7,609 nt of DNA, taken from an uncultured Selenomonas sp. (GTDB taxonomy: Bacteria; Bacillota; Negativicutes; Selenomonadales; Selenomonadaceae). The position numbers and the translations under genes are program-made. Position 1 is the stretch's first letter, and every line of letters starts with the position of its first letter. The notes beneath the pieces were generated by a model. That model did not search any database, was not told where the DNA came from, and saw only the letters and a list, made by a program, of their open reading frames with translations. The stretch is taken from assembly GCA_947097535.1 (NCBI GenBank), contig CAMURM010000064.1, positions 1-7,609 on the forward strand, in the 5' to 3' direction. Of the stretch, positions 1 through 6,417 are shown one piece after another.

Positions 1-2
1 TG

Positions 3-1010
3 CTCTCGGGGCTTTGCACGATTGTCTGCCTCCCCATCGCTGTGCCGCTTTTTCTCTACTATGGACGCACGATTGCCGCGCCGCTCCTGGCGGACGATTC
101 CTTTGATGCGGTATGGACACCGCTCGCGTGGCTCGGTACGCTGATTCTCGTGCTCACGATTCTGCTCTCGCCGTTCAATGACCTGCGAACACATACGGCG
201 CTCTTCGTTCGTCTGAGCGGGGCGGTCGGCGGCTTCTGCTGCATCGGTCTGGCGCTCTATGCCATGAATGCGCGGCTGCGTCAGCGTGCGCTCTGCGAAC
301 AGGTGGCACGCGAGGCGGAGATGGCGGAGATCACGCGGCAGAATACGGCGCAGATGGAGGAAAACGCTCGCACGACACGCGCGTTTCGCACGCAGTTCAC
401 CGAGATGATCGCTGCGGCGCAGGAACTGCTCGCACGCGGGGACACGGCGGGCATCGAGCGGCTGATGGGCGCGGCTGCGTCTGCAATTCAAACGCGCTAT
501 GCCCCCGTCTGTGCGAATGAAACGGTAAATATTCTCATCGGCTATTGGCAGCCGATCTTTGCACGGCTCGGCGTGCAGACGGAGTACCGCATCGACATCG
601 GCGCGGAAAATCCCATCGATCCGCTCGATCTGACGGCGATCCTCGGCAATCTGCTCGCCAACGCCGCCGAGGCGTTGGAACATCTCGCGCCCGACGCCCC
701 GCGTCTCCTGCGGCTCGCGCTCGTCCATCAAGGGGACACGCTCTTTCTGACCGCGGACAACAGCTATGACGGAGAGCTGTGCTACGATGCGGCGGGCAAC
801 CTGCTCTCGTCGAAGCGCGGCAACGCAGAGCGCGGCATCGGCATGGAGAGCATCCGCACGAGTCTTGCACGCTATGACGGTACGATGGAGATTTCACCGG
901 AGGACGATCTCTTCGCTGTATCGATCGTGCTGCGGGCGACACAGGACAGAGCGGCAAATATCATGCCGATGCGTACGGACGGCTGCGGGGAGGCGAAACA
1001 TCATGACTGA
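3..1010 (+). CDS. GHKL (AgrC/NatK-like) sensor kinase, 5' end outside window, phosphoacceptor His absent
   Basis: This is the C-terminal part of a membrane sensor kinase. The frame is open to the left edge, and hydrophobic codons precede the GTG at 42, so the true start lies upstream. Two or more membrane segments (about 3-60 and 126-165, plus 210-260) are followed by a charged coiled-coil-like linker (265-375). A GHKL ATPase domain follows: the N-box ILGNLLANAAEA is at 639-674 and the glycine box RGIGMES at 831-851, preceded by the family-typical DNSYDGEL stretch. Where relatives carry an HDxRHH-type phosphoacceptor motif, codons 378-398 read RAFRTQF, and the whole linker has no histidine. 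ATP binding therefore looks intact while self-phosphorylation on the usual residue looks impossible. The gene overlaps the next one by 8 bases, so co-translation is likely. No response regulator is visible. The family is fairly certain; the signal sensed is unknown. Confidence 0.85.
   Translation, partial: LSGLCTIVCLPIAVPLFLYYGRTIAAPLLADDSFDAVWTPLAWLGTLILVLTILLSPFNDLRTHTALFVRLSGAVGGFCCIGLALYAMNARLRQRALCEQVAREAEMAEITRQNTAQMEENARTTRAFRTQFTEMIAAAQELLARGDTAGIERLMGAAASAIQTRYAPVCANETVNILIGYWQPIFARLGVQTEYRIDIGAENPIDPLDLTAILGNLLANAAEALEHLAPDAPRLLRLALVHQGDTLFLTADNSYDGELCYDAAGNLLSSKRGNAERGIGMESIRTSLARYDGTMEISPEDDLFAVSIVLRATQDRAANIMPMRTDGCGEAKHHD
987..993 (+). promoter_or_regulatory. Ribosome binding site of the second kinase gene
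   Basis: GGGGAGG lies 9 bases before the ATG at 1003, inside the end of the upstream kinase gene. It fixes the start of the second kinase at 1003 rather than at upstream in-frame codons (for example 766), which would give a non-hydrophobic arginine-rich extension that is only a shadow of the first gene. Confidence 0.75.
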
Positions 1011-1869
1011 CGCAGAGATTCGGCTGCTCTACACGCTCGTGTGTGCGCCGCCCTTTGACCTGCTCGTTTTCTATGTCTTTCGCGATCAGCTGCGCTTTGC
1101 GCGGATCTATGTCGTCTGCGGCTATATGCTCGTGCTCGCGCTGACACAGGCCGCACAGATGTCCTTGCCGCTCGATATGTCTCTCGTCGCACTTCTCTGC
1201 CGCCCGCTCGCTCTCTTCTATATGCTTCTCGTGATCCGCGACCAGCCGCTGCGGGTAATATCCATCGCCCTGCTCGTCTATCCGCTGCTGATGCTTGCGG
1301 GAACGCTCGGAACGATGACGGAGCATTTCTTTGGCGCGGGACTGCCTCCGGGGCTATGGAAATGCCTGCTCATCCCCATGATGTTTCTCCTCGTCCTGCC
1401 CGCCGCGCTGCATACGATCCGCCGCTTGCTCATGCCGATGCTGTCCGTTGATGATCGGCGGCTCTGGCTCTATCTCAGCGGCTACGAGGTGATTCTCGTC
1501 GCGCTCGCTGTCGCCGCCGATCCGGCGAATACGTCGGTGCAGCCGACGATCCTCGCTGCGCGGCTCTTGCTCCCGCTCGCTCTCGTCCAATATCTGCGCG
1601 TGTCCACCCTCCTCACGCGCTATGCAGAGGAGGGAAATGCACTGCATCAGCAGCGGCTTCACGAGCAGATGATCCGCATGTCCGAAGAGGCGCACTATCA
1701 CACGATGCTCGCCCTCTGGCGCAGCTCGCGCCGCATGCGCCACGACCTCAGACACCACATGACGATGATCGCGCAGCTCGCGCATGAGGAGAGCCGCGAG
1801 CGCCTTGCCGCGTATCTCGACGATCTCGCGGATGAGTTCGCAGAGCAAAAGTCAGAGGAGCGCAGATAA
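1003..1869 (+). CDS. Truncated AgrC-like membrane sensor kinase: sensor and phosphoacceptor region only, no ATPase domain
   Basis: The product is 288 residues. Residues 1-205 are hydrophobic with about six membrane segments (roughly 8-28, 36-52, 60-78, 84-104, 119-138 and 155-200), as in peptide-sensing AgrC-type kinases. A cytoplasmic helix from about 206 leads into the phosphoacceptor motif MRHDLRHHM at 245-253 (H247 and H251/H252), followed by a second helix to about 280. The protein then ends with a charged tail and TAA. A complete family member would continue for roughly 130-150 residues with N- and G-box ATP-binding motifs. These are absent here, and no other forward frame supplies them because mtaB occupies the opposite strand from 1874. 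It is translationally coupled to the first kinase, which has the ATPase domain but no phosphoacceptor. It may be a broken gene, a partner acting in trans, or the product of a junction artefact. Confidence 0.8.
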   Translation: MTDAEIRLLYTLVCAPPFDLLVFYVFRDQLRFARIYVVCGYMLVLALTQAAQMSLPLDMSLVALLCRPLALFYMLLVIRDQPLRVISIALLVYPLLMLAGTLGTMTEHFFGAGLPPGLWKCLLIPMMFLLVLPAALHTIRRLLMPMLSVDDRRLWLYLSGYEVILVALAVAADPANTSVQPTILAARLLLPLALVQYLRVSTLLTRYAEEGNALHQQRLHEQMIRMSEEAHYHTMLALWRSSRRMRHDLRHHMTMIAQLAHEESRERLAAYLDDLADEFAEQKSEERR

Positions 1870-1873
1870 ACTT

Positions 1874-3160
1874 TCAGATCTCGCCCCAAACGCCGTCACG
1901 ATAAAGGTGAACGAGGCGCATCGCACGAATTTCTCCCGTCCGAACGGGCGCATCCGTATAGACGCGGATGTAGTTCGCCGTAAGTCCGTCCGTGACGCCC
2001 TCGCGCTCCGTCTCGAAGAGAACGGGCATCTCTGTGCCGAGAAAGGCGGCGTGAAACGCCTCGCTCTTCTTTGCGGCGAGCGCCTGCATGCGATGCACGC
2101 GCTCCTTCTTCTCCGCCTCGGAAACCTGCGCGGCAAACGCGGCCGCCGGCGTGCCTCGGCGCGGCGAGTAGGGGAATACGTGCATGCGTGCGAAGTTCAT
2201 GCGCTCGACGAAAGCAAGGCTTTCCTCGAAGAGCTCCTGCGTCTCGCCCGGAAAGCCCACGATGATGTCCGTCGAGATGGCGACGCCGGGCACGGCACGT
2301 TCGACGCGTTCGATGAGCGCGGCGAACTTCGCCGTATCGTAGTGACGGTTCATCGCGCGAAGTACTTCATCCGATCCCGCCTGCAGCGGCAGATGAAGAT
2401 GCCCGGCGAAGCGCTCCTCCTGCGCGAGGAGCGCGAGCAGATCGTCCGACAGCTCGATCGACTCCAAAGAGCCGAGGCGCAGACGCTTGAGTCCCGGCAG
2501 GGAAAGAACAGCGCCCACGGCGTCGGCAAGCGTCACATCGCCGAGGTCGCGCCCGTAGCAGCCGAGGTGGATGCCCGTCAGGACGATCTCCTTGAAGCCC
2601 ATGGCGAGGAGCTTCGCCGCCTCGCGCCGCACGCTCTTCAAGAGGCGCGAGCGCACGGGGCCGCGCGCGTAGGGAATGATGCAGAACGAGCAGAAATTCT
2701 CGCAGCCCTCCTCAATTTTCAGGAAGGCACGCGTTCTCGCGGGCGCCCCGAAGAGCGGGATGTCCTCGAACTCGGCGGCGTGCATGATGTCACCCGTGCC
2801 GTCGAAGACGCCCGCCTCACGCGCCGCTCGCTCCACGTGATCGACGATTCCGGCACGCTCCTTCGTGCCAAGCACGACGCGCACGCCCTCAATCGCGCGG
2901 ATCTCCTCGGGTGCGACCTGCGCGTAGCAGCCCGTCACGGCGATGACGGCTCGCTCGTTCAGGCGGCGCGCACGGCGGATGAGCTGGCGCGACTTCTTCT
3001 CGCCGAGACTCGTGACCGAGCATGTATTGATGACGTAGACGTCCGCCGCTTCGTCGAAGGGGACGATGGCGTAGCCGCGCTGCCGGAAAAGCCCCTCCAT
3101 CGTCTCCGTTTCAAACTGATTGACCTTGCAGCCCAAGGTCGTCAATGCTGCTTTTGGCAA
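1874..3160 (-). CDS. mtaB: tRNA N6-threonylcarbamoyladenosine (t6A37) methylthiotransferase MtaB
   Basis: This radical-SAM enzyme converts t6A at position 37 of ANN-decoding tRNAs to ms2t6A. The 428-residue product has the usual three-part layout. The N-terminal MTTase domain has cysteines C11 (TLGCKVNQ), C47 (NTCSVT) and C78 (TGCYAQ) for one iron-sulphur cluster. The radical-SAM domain has the CxxxCxxC cluster C153/C157/C160 (CENFCSFC), followed by IPYARG. A C-terminal TRAM-like segment lies at about 370-428. A TTG start at 3160 is chosen: AAGGAG at 3170-3175 stands 9 bases away, and relatives begin a few residues before TLGCKVN. It is last in the prmA-rsmE-mtaB operon and overlaps rsmE by 50 bases. 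Its stop lies 4 bases from the converging kinase gene, with no intrinsic terminator in between. Confidence 0.95.
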   Translation of the reverse strand: MPKAALTTLGCKVNQFETETMEGLFRQRGYAIVPFDEAADVYVINTCSVTSLGEKKSRQLIRRARRLNERAVIAVTGCYAQVAPEEIRAIEGVRVVLGTKERAGIVDHVERAAREAGVFDGTGDIMHAAEFEDIPLFGAPARTRAFLKIEEGCENFCSFCIIPYARGPVRSRLLKSVRREAAKLLAMGFKEIVLTGIHLGCYGRDLGDVTLADAVGAVLSLPGLKRLRLGSLESIELSDDLLALLAQEERFAGHLHLPLQAGSDEVLRAMNRHYDTAKFAALIERVERAVPGVAISTDIIVGFPGETQELFEESLAFVERMNFARMHVFPYSPRRGTPAAAFAAQVSEAEKKERVHRMQALAAKKSEAFHAAFLGTEMPVLFETEREGVTDGLTANYIRVYTDAPVRTGEIRAMRLVHLYRDGVWGEI

Positions 3161-3896
3161 AACCTAAATCTCCTTTTTCATACTGCACGAGCGCGAGCGC
3201 GACGATCGCCGCCGTATCGACGCGCAGGATGCGCCGACCAAGCGTCACGGCAGAAAAGCCGTGCGCGACTGCAAGCTGCGCCTCCGCCTCATCGAAGCCG
3301 CCCTCCGGCCCGACGAGCATGAAGATGCGCCGCGCCTTCGAATCCGAAAGAACCGTGCGCAGTTCCCGCCGCTCTTCCATCTCGTAGAAAAAAAGGCGCA
3401 GGGCATATTCCGCTGCCCCCTGCCCTTCCATCGCCGCGCGAAGGGGCACGATCGGCATCACCTCGGGGATGCGCGTGCGCCCGCACTGCTTCGCCGCCTC
3501 CGCTGCGATCTTCTGCCAGCGTTCCACGCGTGCACGCGCCTTCTTTTCGTCGTAGCGCACGACGACGTTCTGACTGAGCACGGGACGGATGCACGCGACG
3601 CCCAGTTCCGTCGCCTTCTGCACGATGAAGTCCATGCGGTCGCCCTTGGGCAGGCACTGGAAAAGCTCGATTTCCGCCTGCGATTCCGCCGCTTCCGACA
3701 GTCGCCGGACAAGTCGAAGCTGCACCCTGCCATCTGCGAAGCCCGCGACCTCAGCCTCGGCCGAGCCGCCCGCACCATCGGCAACGAGGAGATTCTCGCC
3801 AAGCTTGGCGCGCATGACGCGCTGCAGATGGTGCGCGTCCGCGCCCCGCACTTCCATCGTGTCCGCGATCTCGCCTTCGAGAAAGACGCGCCTCAT
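3111..3896 (-). CDS. rsmE: 16S rRNA m3U1498 methyltransferase RsmE
   Basis: This SPOUT-class methyltransferase modifies U1498 of 16S rRNA using S-adenosylmethionine. The 261-residue product starts MRRVFLEGEI, with an N-terminal PUA-like RNA-binding part (about 1-70). The methyltransferase part carries family signatures: CLPKGDRMDFIVQKATELGV (81-100), SQNVVVR (108-114), ERWQKIAAEAAKQCGR (125-140), and the trefoil-knot SAM-binding motifs LVGPEGG (194-200) and LGRRILRVDTA (219-229). Start 3896 is chosen because its ATG shares four bases with the prmA stop (ATGA), has AAAGGGGG 9 bases upstream and gives the usual N-terminus. The longer frame to 3932 adds a basic 12-residue extension that is not expected. 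The C-terminus continues about 17 residues past the usual YEKGDLG end and overlaps mtaB by 50 bases. Confidence 0.95.
   Translation of the reverse strand: MRRVFLEGEIADTMEVRGADAHHLQRVMRAKLGENLLVADGAGGSAEAEVAGFADGRVQLRLVRRLSEAAESQAEIELFQCLPKGDRMDFIVQKATELGVACIRPVLSQNVVVRYDEKKARARVERWQKIAAEAAKQCGRTRIPEVMPIVPLRAAMEGQGAAEYALRLFFYEMEERRELRTVLSDSKARRIFMLVGPEGGFDEAEAQLAVAHGFSAVTLGRRILRVDTAAIVALALVQYEKGDLGFAKSSIDDLGLQGQSV
3158..3175 (-). promoter_or_regulatory. Ribosome binding site and TTG start of mtaB
   Basis: On the minus strand AAGGAG (3175-3170) is followed by 9 bases and TTG (3160-3158). The site lies within the rsmE coding region, so mtaB translation probably follows from ribosomes finishing rsmE. 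prmA has the same arrangement (AAGGAG, 9 bases, TTG). Confidence 0.7.
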
Positions 3897-4834
3897 CGCG
3901 CTCCGCCCCCTTTGACGATGACGGCCGCCCAACCCTTTTCCTGCTCGATCTTCTCAACGGAAAAACCATGCCGGCCTGCGGCTTCCACGACATCCGCCAG
4001 ACGATCCTCGATGATGCCCGACAAGAGCATCGTGCCGCCCGCCGCCAGAGATCCCTTCACCTCGCCGAAAAGGCGCACGATGATGTCGGCGATGATGTTC
4101 GCAATGATGAGATCCGCCTCGCCCGCAACGCTCTTTAGAAGATCGCTCCGCTCCGTGTGCACGACGTCCTCTGCGCCGTTCTGGCGCACGTTCTCGCGGG
4201 CGACGCGCACGGCGACAGTGTCGAAGTCCACGGCTTCGACCCTCTTTGCGCCGAGCTTCGCCGCGACGATGGCGAGCACGCCCGAACCCGTGCCGACGTC
4301 AAACACCGTCATGCCCGGCCGAACGAGGTCTTCAAGCGCACGGATGCACAGGGATGTCGTCGCGTGCTGCCCCGTGCCGAATGCCGCGCCCGGATCAAGC
4401 TCCACGACGATTTCCCCCGCCTTGGCTTCGTATTCTTCCCACGTCGGCTTGATGACGGTGTGCGCGCCGATTTTTTCCGTATGGAAGAACTCCTTCCACG
4501 TCTCGGCCCAATCCTCGTCGGCGACCGCCTTCCACGAAACCGCGCCCGCGCCCTTGTCGATTCCGTTGGACGCCAAGCCGTCCAGCCGCACGGCAAGATG
4601 CTGTAGCTTTCCTTCAAGCTCCTCGTCGAGCGCCCAGTACGCCTTGACGCGCACGACCTCCGTCTCCTCGCTCTCCTTGAGATCCGTATAGTCCCAGAGT
4701 CCCGAACGAATGTATTCGTTCAAGAGCGCCGGATCTTCGATGACCACGCCCGCAGCGCCCAATTCCTGCAGGATTTCCGACACAAGGTCCGTCGCCTCAT
4801 GCGACGTATCCACACTCACTTCCGCCCACTGCAA
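3893..4834 (-). CDS. prmA: Ribosomal protein L11 methyltransferase PrmA
   Basis: This enzyme trimethylates lysines and the N-terminus of ribosomal protein L11 using S-adenosylmethionine. The product is 313 residues, close to the usual length. The N-terminal L11-recognition domain begins QWAEVSVDTSHEATD. The class I methyltransferase domain has DPGAAFGTGQHATT, then the SAM-binding DVGTGSGVLAI loop, the acidic VDFD strand and ANIIADII. A TTG start at 4834 is preferred over the in-frame ATG at 4855: relatives begin as M-x-W-x-E-x-S, and AAGGAG at 4844-4849 sits 9 bases before the TTG, whereas it would lie inside the coding region of the ATG version. It is the first gene of the operon with rsmE and mtaB. 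dnaJ, often found just upstream in other Firmicutes, is not there. Confidence 0.95.
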   Translation of the reverse strand: MQWAEVSVDTSHEATDLVSEILQELGAAGVVIEDPALLNEYIRSGLWDYTDLKESEETEVVRVKAYWALDEELEGKLQHLAVRLDGLASNGIDKGAGAVSWKAVADEDWAETWKEFFHTEKIGAHTVIKPTWEEYEAKAGEIVVELDPGAAFGTGQHATTSLCIRALEDLVRPGMTVFDVGTGSGVLAIVAAKLGAKRVEAVDFDTVAVRVARENVRQNGAEDVVHTERSDLLKSVAGEADLIIANIIADIIVRLFGEVKGSLAAGGTMLLSGIIEDRLADVVEAAGRHGFSVEKIEQEKGWAAVIVKGGGAR

Positions 4835-4849
4835 AAAGCATCGCTCCTT
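4832..4849 (-). promoter_or_regulatory. Ribosome binding site and TTG start of prmA
   Basis: On the minus strand AAGGAG (4849-4844) is followed by 9 bases and TTG (4834-4832). This decides the start in favour of the TTG rather than the ATG at 4855, which precedes the binding site. Confidence 0.7.
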
Positions 4850-4863
4850 TCTCATTCGTTACC

Positions 4864-4892
4864 ATCATACAATAACAAGCCCCTGCGCGCAA
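4864..4892 (-). promoter_or_regulatory. Candidate sigma-A-type promoter of the prmA-rsmE-mtaB operon
   Basis: Read on the minus strand, a weak -35 box TTGCGC (4892-4887) is followed by a 17-base spacer and a good -10 box TATGAT (4869-4864). Transcription would start near 4857, giving a leader of roughly 20 bases before prmA. The -35 overlaps the end of the lipase terminator's T-tract. The only support is motif match and position. Confidence 0.4.
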
Positions 4893-4920
4893 GAAAAAGC
4901 CCCCGCCCGAGGGCGAGGGT
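4891..4920 (-). terminator. Intrinsic terminator after the lipase gene
   Basis: On the minus strand, CCCTCGCC and GGCGGGGG flank the 4-base loop CTCG (one G-U pair), followed by CTTTTTCTT. The stem is GC-rich and lies 15 bases past the lipase stop codon at 4936. It separates the lipase transcript from the prmA operon. On the + strand no T-tract follows, so it looks one-directional. Confidence 0.85.
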
Positions 4921-4935
4921 CAGAAAAATCCATCA

Positions 4936-6276
4936 CTATAAGCCCAGCGCCCGATCGCGCGTCTCGCTTCCCTTGTAGGCGAGGTAAAGGCAGGCCTCGA
5001 TCGCCGGCAGGCTGTCCGTATTCGTGCTGCGCGATTCCAAGGAAAGAAGCTGACCGTCGATGTCGTAGAGCTGCTCCTCCAAAGTCAATCGGAAGCTGCC
5101 GTGCCGCTCGCGCAGCAGTTTGCCCGAAAAGTGCTCGATGAGGACGTACCGGCAGCCCGCCGCGCGCGCCGCCGCGAAAAGAGCCGCCTCGTCCTGCTGC
5201 GCCGCCTGCGACGAAAAAACCGTCGGCGCGTAGCGAAGCCGCAGCGAATCGCCCACGGCACGCTCGATGTACGGCGCATCCTGCGCCAGCGTCTCGGGCA
5301 GATCGAAGGAAGGCGCGGCAACGTAGAGACCGCCCGCGAGCTCCTGCGGCTCGCCGCTCAAAAGCACAGGCGCCGCCTCCTCTTCTGTCGCGTCATAATA
5401 GCGGCGCAAGGCCTCGTCGAGGTAGAGCACCATCGCATGATTGAAGTGCTCCTCACGCGTCTTTGGGTTCCAGACGACTTTGTCGCCGAACTGCACGAAG
5501 CTCCTGCTCAGCGACTGCAGGATGCCCGTGACAAGATCCGCCTTCATGACGATGCGCGTGAGATGGAGCTTCGTCTCGTAGAGGCGAGCGAAGCGCTCGT
5601 CACCGACGGCGGGCGCACCGAACGTGATGACCTGCAGCTGCTCCGGTGCTGCACCGAGGTCGGCGAGCCGCGCCGCTGTCAAAAGAGCCGCCGCACCGCC
5701 GAGACTGTGCCCCGTCAGATAGAGCACCTCCGTGGGATTTTCCCTGAGCTCTGCCGCCAGATATTCACCTGCCGTCAAGCCGTCAAGTTCCGACATCCTG
5801 TCGGTAAAGAGCGCCGCCATGACGAAATCGTTGAATCCCTTGTGGACGTGCGGCAGATCTCGGGCATCGCTTCCGGCTGCAACGGCAGTGAACTCCGATG
5901 GACCGGTGCCGTCAAAGGGAACGGCAGAAAGGCGCAGATCGACCTCGATGTCCTTCTTGTTCTCCGTGCCGGGGAAGGAAAGCACGGCGATGCGCCTGCC
6001 GTCTGCAAGCGTCTTTCGTGCCAGATGGACACGCCCCTCTGCGGCTCGCGTCGATGTGCTGCGGCTCCGGAAATCCCAGGCCGTCTCCTTGAGCCAGCTG
6101 CGCACGAGAAGTCCGCCGTCGTCGGAATATGAGGCGGAAGAAACGAGCGCGGCAAGCAGGTCGATTTCCGGCTCTTCCTGCGCCGAGGCCGACAGCGACA
6201 AGAATGCAAGGCAAAAGAAAAGCAGCGCCGAAACCAAGGGCAGGAATCGTCGCTCTGCAAAATTCTTTCGTTCCAT
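4936..6276 (-). CDS. Secreted class 3 (Lipase_3) lipase with an extra C-terminal domain
   Basis: The 446-residue product should be an exported esterase/lipase of the alpha/beta-hydrolase fold. Residues 1-32 form a signal peptide: basic start, hydrophobic core at 12-28, and a likely signal peptidase I cut after ASA at 30-32. The lipase domain covers about 35-295. SFPGTEN (100-106) matches the oxyanion region, GHSLGG (189-194) contains the nucleophile S191, FGAPAVGD (219-226) is typical of the family, D247 in KADLVTG is the likely acid and H280 in HFNHAM the likely catalytic histidine. About 150 residues follow that the lipase fold does not need. Residues 362-435 (CRYVLIEHFSGKL, then LTLEEQLYDIDGQLL) faintly recall CsgG/LpoB-like periplasmic domains, which is only an impression. 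The ATG at 6276 has GGGGGAG upstream. The substrate is unknown; no lipase chaperone or transporter is adjacent. Confidence 0.85.
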   Translation of the reverse strand: MERKNFAERRFLPLVSALLFFCLAFLSLSASAQEEPEIDLLAALVSSASYSDDGGLLVRSWLKETAWDFRSRSTSTRAAEGRVHLARKTLADGRRIAVLSFPGTENKKDIEVDLRLSAVPFDGTGPSEFTAVAAGSDARDLPHVHKGFNDFVMAALFTDRMSELDGLTAGEYLAAELRENPTEVLYLTGHSLGGAAALLTAARLADLGAAPEQLQVITFGAPAVGDERFARLYETKLHLTRIVMKADLVTGILQSLSRSFVQFGDKVVWNPKTREEHFNHAMVLYLDEALRRYYDATEEEAAPVLLSGEPQELAGGLYVAAPSFDLPETLAQDAPYIERAVGDSLRLRYAPTVFSSQAAQQDEAALFAAARAAGCRYVLIEHFSGKLLRERHGSFRLTLEEQLYDIDGQLLSLESRSTNTDSLPAIEACLYLAYKGSETRDRALGL

Positions 6277-6317
6277 CTCAACCTCTCCCCCGGCAAGATG
6301 TTCGCTCCTTTTGGGAA

Positions 6318-6346
6318 AGTGTATGACAAAAAGAGAGGAAAATCAA
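6318..6346 (-). promoter_or_regulatory. Possible lipase promoter overlapping the upstream terminator stem
   Basis: On the minus strand TTGATT (6346-6341), a 17-base spacer and TACACT (6323-6318) form a moderate sigma-A-like promoter, with four of six matches in each box. The -35 box lies inside the distal arm of the stem-loop at 6333-6387. Transcription would start near 6311, about 35 bases before the lipase ATG. Support is motif and position only. Confidence 0.3.
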
Positions 6347-6387
6347 TAGAAGTCGTATTAAGAACGACTCTTATTGATTTTCCTCTC
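6328..6387 (-). terminator. Long AT-rich stem-loop with T-tract after the GNAT gene (terminator or attenuator)
   Basis: Two 24-base arms, 6333-6356 and 6364-6387, are reverse complements except at two adjacent positions, and enclose a 7-base loop (6357-6363). On the minus strand the stem is followed directly by TTTTT (6332-6328), which makes it an intrinsic terminator about 30 bases after the acetyltransferase stop. The stem is much longer and richer in A/T than the other terminators here. It lies in the 141-base gap before the lipase gene and overlaps a possible lipase promoter. Confidence 0.75.
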
Positions 6388-6402
6388 GGCAGTCGTTCTG
6401 CC
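6388..6402 (-). repeat. Small hairpin next to the long stem-loop, with competing pairing
   Basis: GGCAG and CTGCC enclose a 5-base loop (6393-6397). The 9 bases at 6391-6399 (AGTCGTTCT on +) are also the exact reverse complement of 6361-6369, which belongs to the loop and inner arm of the long stem. RNA from the minus strand could thus pair this segment with the long stem's proximal arm instead. Confidence 0.5.
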
Positions 6403-6417
6403 AGAGCATCCGCCCGA

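Noticed and set aside
42..44. GTG at 42 as the start of the first kinase
   Set aside because: The frame stays open and hydrophobic to the window edge, and no ribosome binding site stands before it. The gene most likely begins outside the window.
766..1002. Upstream extension of the second kinase
   Set aside because: The added residues are an out-of-frame reading of the first kinase's ATPase domain. The ATG at 1003 has a good ribosome binding site and leads straight into a membrane segment.
1784..3322. Long + strand open frame (512 codons) opposite mtaB
   Set aside because: It is the arginine-rich antisense shadow of mtaB in GC-rich DNA. It has no recognisable domain, and mtaB on the other strand is certain.
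3261..4691. Long + strand open frame (476 codons) opposite rsmE and prmA
   Set aside because: Shadow frame of low-complexity arginine/serine/alanine composition. It crosses two certain genes on the opposite strand.
4835..4855. ATG at 4855 as the prmA start
   Set aside because: The strong AAGGAG lies downstream of it, and the added seven residues are absent from the family N-terminus.
6297..6313. AAGGAG followed by TTG upstream of the lipase as a separate small gene start
   Set aside because: The frame from that TTG reads out of phase through the lipase and gives a basic, cysteine-rich shadow without recognisable features.
5101..6349. + strand open frames opposite the lipase gene
   Set aside because: No domain resemblance. 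The lipase on the minus strand has a signal peptide, catalytic motifs and a terminator.
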